Shown here: positions 61,544 to 64,000 of the stretch, in pieces
Numbering within the stretch: position 1 is the stretch's first letter
Layout of the letters: each line of letters starts with the position of its first letter
Origin: Candidatus Poseidoniales archaeon
GTDB taxonomy: Archaea; Thermoplasmatota; Poseidoniia; Poseidoniales; Poseidoniaceae
Assembly: GCA_003602415.1 (NCBI GenBank)
Contig: QQSK01000003.1
Coordinates: 29,610 to 93,609, forward strand
DNA: 64,000 nt
Reading direction: 5' to 3'
Notes under the pieces: model-generated
Database searches by the model: none
Told to the model about the DNA's origin: nothing
The model's input: the letters and a program-made list of their open reading frames with translations, nothing else
Made by a program: the position numbers and the translations under genes

Positions 61544-62408
61544 GTTCGTTGATTCTCTTTTCAACATCTTCTAATCCGGTTAACTGCCTGATTCGGAATC
61601 GTAATTTTGTGACCTCGGAACGATGACCGCGCTCCAATAACAATTCTAAGCGGTTATCTAATTCCACAGCTCTCCGAACTTTATCCTCAACCGACTTGTA
61701 AATATTGAACCCCTCGGTGTCTGAATCATGGAAAAGTGCTGGCTCTGCTGCTGAAACATCTAAACCCATTCTCCTCCATTGCAAAATTCTCTTTCTTGCA
61801 ATTTCTTTTGAATATCCTTCCTTTGGAATTCTGGTTAAAAATACTAAACGATTTGAACCATCTTCGCTAATAGGGACCTCTTCAATTTCATCTACAGATT
61901 CAATATGTGAGGTTATTGTTTCGCTTATATCTTCGAAAACTACCTTCTTAGGAATGCTCCAAGAGGGTGCCTCTCGTAACCATTTTGCTGATTGAACATC
62001 ATCGAATATATCGCTGGAAACAACCAATAAAATTGACCATGGTTTTCTATGTAGTGAATCCTTTATTCGCATAATAATGTTCAAAACTGGATAAAAACCA
62101 TGCATAGAAATCAACCATTCAATGCCTTCTATAATTGCTAAACCTTTGTGATTACTAATTCGATTAACTACCAAATCATGAATTTGATCCAAAGAGGGTT
62201 GAATTGTACCATTTACTTGCTGATTTGTTACCCAATATGCTTCTACCTTATCGAGATCGACATGCTCCATTAGTCGTCTTTGAGGGAGTCTGGATAACAA
62301 TAGGACGTGCTCGTCATCACGCATTGATACCGAATCGACATAGGCTAAGACCTCATCTTGTGATTCGAGATTAAGAGTGTATGTATTACCATGCTCAAGT
62401 TCGTCCAT
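61536..62408 (-). CDS. DUF835-domain protein with C-terminal helical region
   Basis: The 290-residue cytoplasmic protein has a DUF835-like domain in its first 160 residues. It begins near Asn-Thr-Tyr-Thr-Leu, with Glu-Ala-Tyr-Trp-Val-Thr and Ile-Glu-Gly-Ile-Glu-Trp-Leu-Ile-Ser as marks. DUF835 is found in euryarchaeal signalling proteins, and its role is unclear. A charged helical C-terminus may be a coiled coil. GAGGTGG five bases before the ATG at 62408 decides the start; an ATG at 62459 would add 17 residues. The upstream zinc-ribbon gene is divergent. Confidence 0.65.
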   Translation of the reverse strand: MDELEHGNTYTLNLESQDEVLAYVDSVSMRDDEHVLLLSRLPQRRLMEHVDLDKVEAYWVTNQQVNGTIQPSLDQIHDLVVNRISNHKGLAIIEGIEWLISMHGFYPVLNIIMRIKDSLHRKPWSILLVVSSDIFDDVQSAKWLREAPSWSIPKKVVFEDISETITSHIESVDEIEEVPISEDGSNRLVFLTRIPKEGYSKEIARKRILQWRRMGLDVSAAEPALFHDSDTEGFNIYKSVEDKVRRAVELDNRLELLLERGHRSEVTKLRFRIRQLTGLEDVEKRINELI

Positions 62409-62504
62409 TGACTCCACCTCAATACTCCGCCTAATGCATCCGTGGCGCTTCAAGTCCATGAATCATTATATCGTTTAAGGGGGTCGGAAACATGAGTGGC
62501 AACC

Positions 62505-64000
62505 ATGTCTAGTGAAGAAACTGAAGATATTCCTATGGCGGAATGTGGCGCATGTGGGACAATTGTCCCACTTGACAGCGAATCATGTCCTAATTGTAAT
62601 ATTAGATTCGGAGGCGTTTCTGAAGAACAATTAGGAGAATGTGGTGCTTGTAGTTCAATTATCCCTATCGATAGCGAATCATGCCCAGAATGTGGTGTCT
62701 CATTCGTTGAATCTGCCGAAGAAGAAGCCAGTGAAGAAGAACCAGTAACTAGTGAAATCGATGAACCAATTGACATGGAAATCGATGAAGCAAATGAAAT
62801 TTTGATCGATGAAAGTTCAGATTCAGAAGATGTTGAAGATGAGCCTGCGGAAGATGAACCTGAAGCAATGGATGATGAGACAGAGATTGTTGATGATGCA
62901 CAATCATCTGATGAAGAGTCCGAAGATGATGATGAACCCGAACAGGAATCCGAAGTAATTGTGGCTGATTCCGAAGAGGAATCTGAAGAAGAGGATTCGG
63001 CAGATGAAGAACCTGTTGAGGAAGACGAGGAAACGGAAGAAGATGATTCTACTGATGAGGCGGAGGATTCTGACGGTGAAGATACTGAATCGGAGGAATC
63101 TGAAGATGAAGACGAGGAACCAGAAGAAGAGACTGAAGTTGTTGATGATAATTCTGTAGTAAATGCCTTCGAAAATTTGGCATTGGCTATTGCAGAGGCA
63201 AATATGACTGCTGCTGAAGCATTTACAGAAATGGACACTAGCGAAGATAATCTCATCGATGCTCCAGAATTACAAAAGGGAATTGAGAAAATAGGTGGAG
63301 AGAAATTAAACCCATCTCAAGTTACAGCAATACTAAATTACCTAGATGCGGACGAAAATCGACGAATTGATGTTGAGGAATTGGTCAAAGCATTGGAAGA
63401 TTTGCGCATTGGAATTAAACCTGGTAAAATTGTAAAGAAGAAAAAGTTCCCATCACCTACACAAAAATTCTTGATGGGTAAGGCTGCAAATGACATCATC
63501 TATCCAGTGATGTATTTCCTATTGGTAACCTTTGTCGGACTATGGGTTGTCAACGGAATGGGTCTGATGGTTGACGGAGCTGGAGGCACAGTTGTGTACG
63601 AAGGAGGAGTCGATGAATGGGGCGGTGAAATCACATCTGCTAATTGGAATCTTTGCCAGTATGAAGACCTAGAAGTGAAACCAGATCCATGTTTAGGAAC
63701 TGTTAATGTTGGAGAAACTTATCCTTGTGACCCGGCTCTTGATTCAAACAAATGTGCAAATTCTCTTACTATATTCAGTGGAGAAAATGGTGCATCTAGC
63801 ATGCCTGCTGGGTTCTATGGAGATGGAATTTTCATGATTGTACTGGGTGTGTTAGGAATTGCAGGAACTGCTTACCTACACCTCATTTATGCACCTTCAC
63901 TAAGAGATAAAGTCAAGGGTAAATCTAAGAAAAAGGACGATGAGGATGAATCTGAAGATGAAGAATCCGAGGAAGAGGAAGAAGAATCTGATGATGAGAA
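62505..64000 (+). CDS. Zinc-ribbon, acidic, EF-hand membrane protein (cut by the window edge)
   Basis: At least 498 residues are visible. Two near-identical zinc ribbons start the protein (Cys14, 17, 28, 31 and Cys46, 49, 60, 63; same Cys-x2-Cys-x10-Cys-x2-Cys spacing). A Glu/Asp/Ser-rich stretch of about 150 residues follows. A pair of canonical EF-hand loops comes next (Asp244-Glu255 and Asp281-Glu292), then a membrane helix near 325-350. A cysteine-containing, probably external, segment, a second helix near 440-465 and another acidic tail running off the edge complete the visible part. The ribbons and EF-hands would be cytoplasmic, which would suit a calcium sensor at the membrane. No frame-compatible ATG is better than 62505. 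Confidence 0.75.
   Translation, partial: MSSEETEDIPMAECGACGTIVPLDSESCPNCNIRFGGVSEEQLGECGACSSIIPIDSESCPECGVSFVESAEEEASEEEPVTSEIDEPIDMEIDEANEILIDESSDSEDVEDEPAEDEPEAMDDETEIVDDAQSSDEESEDDDEPEQESEVIVADSEEESEEEDSADEEPVEEDEETEEDDSTDEAEDSDGEDTESEESEDEDEEPEEETEVVDDNSVVNAFENLALAIAEANMTAAEAFTEMDTSEDNLIDAPELQKGIEKIGGEKLNPSQVTAILNYLDADENRRIDVEELVKALEDLRIGIKPGKIVKKKKFPSPTQKFLMGKAANDIIYPVMYFLLVTFVGLWVVNGMGLMVDGAGGTVVYEGGVDEWGGEITSANWNLCQYEDLEVKPDPCLGTVNVGETYPCDPALDSNKCANSLTIFSGENGASSMPAGFYGDGIFMIVLGVLGIAGTAYLHLIYAPSLRDKVKGKSKKKDDEDESEDEESEEEEEESDDE

Noticed and set aside
62450..63256. Long minus-strand reading frame of 268 codons, almost all serine
   Set aside because: It is the mirror of the Glu/Asp-rich codons (GAA, GAT, GAG) of the plus-strand acidic membrane protein. 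Composition is extreme and it has no domain.
1..64000. tRNA, rRNA, CRISPR or mobile-element genes
   Set aside because: Gaps are too short for most of these. No T-loop GTTCRA pattern in a cloverleaf setting, no regularly spaced repeats and no transposase-like protein were seen by eye. A tRNAscan or Rfam run could still find a small RNA.

Overview
This window looks like a chromosomal piece of an uncultured planktonic euryarchaeon, most likely Marine Group II (Candidatus Poseidoniales). The information-processing genes are archaeal: tRNA-Ile2 agmatidine synthetase TiaS, replication factor C large subunit, primase small subunit PriS, long Lhr helicase, SRP54, proteasome-activating nucleotidase, MBF1, Tsr3, and archaeal-type Gly-, Pro- and Met-tRNA synthetases. 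Base composition is AT-leaning (estimated by eye). The genus-level placement is inference: I see no rRNA gene and no tRNA gene. There is also no transposase, integrase, CRISPR array or origin that I can support. Genes are densely packed with many ATGA overlaps and abutting stops, and no gap exceeds about 230 bases.

Layout. 1-6.6 kb: an edge fragment, a small membrane protein, tiaS with a HAD phosphatase, an archaeosortase A-like protease, and a very large anchored surface protein with C-type lectin, LamG, PPC and EF-hand parts. 6.6-15.3 kb: lhr, glyS, rfcL. 15.3-20.8 kb: trkH, trkA, an anchored transglutaminase and an unknown membrane protein, all on the minus strand. 20.8-23.4 kb: an ArsA/Get3 ATPase with an HSP20-like tail, then srp54. 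23.4-30.2 kb: a minus-strand run of an OPT transporter, split transketolase, transaldolase, an unknown membrane protein and proS. 30.3-33.1 kb: a P2-type cation ATPase. 33.1-39.2 kb: futalosine-pathway menaquinone genes mqnE-mqnA and mqnD, interrupted by a beta-propeller surface protein and an HMA-DUF4396 protein. 39.2-45.4 kb: a half-length deoxyhypusine hydroxylase, a small zinc protein, priS (apparently starting at ATT), a proline-rich acidic protein, a lysine-repeat membrane protein, an alpha/beta hydrolase and a CNNM/CorC protein. 45.4-51.7 kb: metG, the two halves of formiminotransferase-cyclodeaminase, PAN, MBF1, tsr3. 51.7-56 kb: fdhD, a YdeP-like molybdopterin oxidoreductase and an MFS exporter. 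56-64 kb: a membrane-anchored CocE/X-Pro-type hydrolase, hutU-hutH, a DUF835 protein and a truncated zinc-ribbon/EF-hand membrane protein.

How the genes fit together. The pattern suits an aerobic or facultative heterotroph living on protein. It has OPT peptide uptake, an X-Pro-type peptidase, and histidine degradation (HutH, HutU, then formimino transfer to folate and cyclodeamination; imidazolonepropionase is not in the window). Menaquinone is made by the futalosine route (MqnB and MqnC are not here). The pentose-phosphate reactions use split transketolase and a small transaldolase. Large calcium-binding, single-pass surface proteins and an archaeosortase point to an elaborate protein envelope.

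The most notable item is a 160-residue protein matching only the C-terminal half of deoxyhypusine hydroxylase, with both His-Glu pairs at the right spacing. It suggests that a homodimeric ancestral-like or truncated enzyme makes hypusine in this archaeon.
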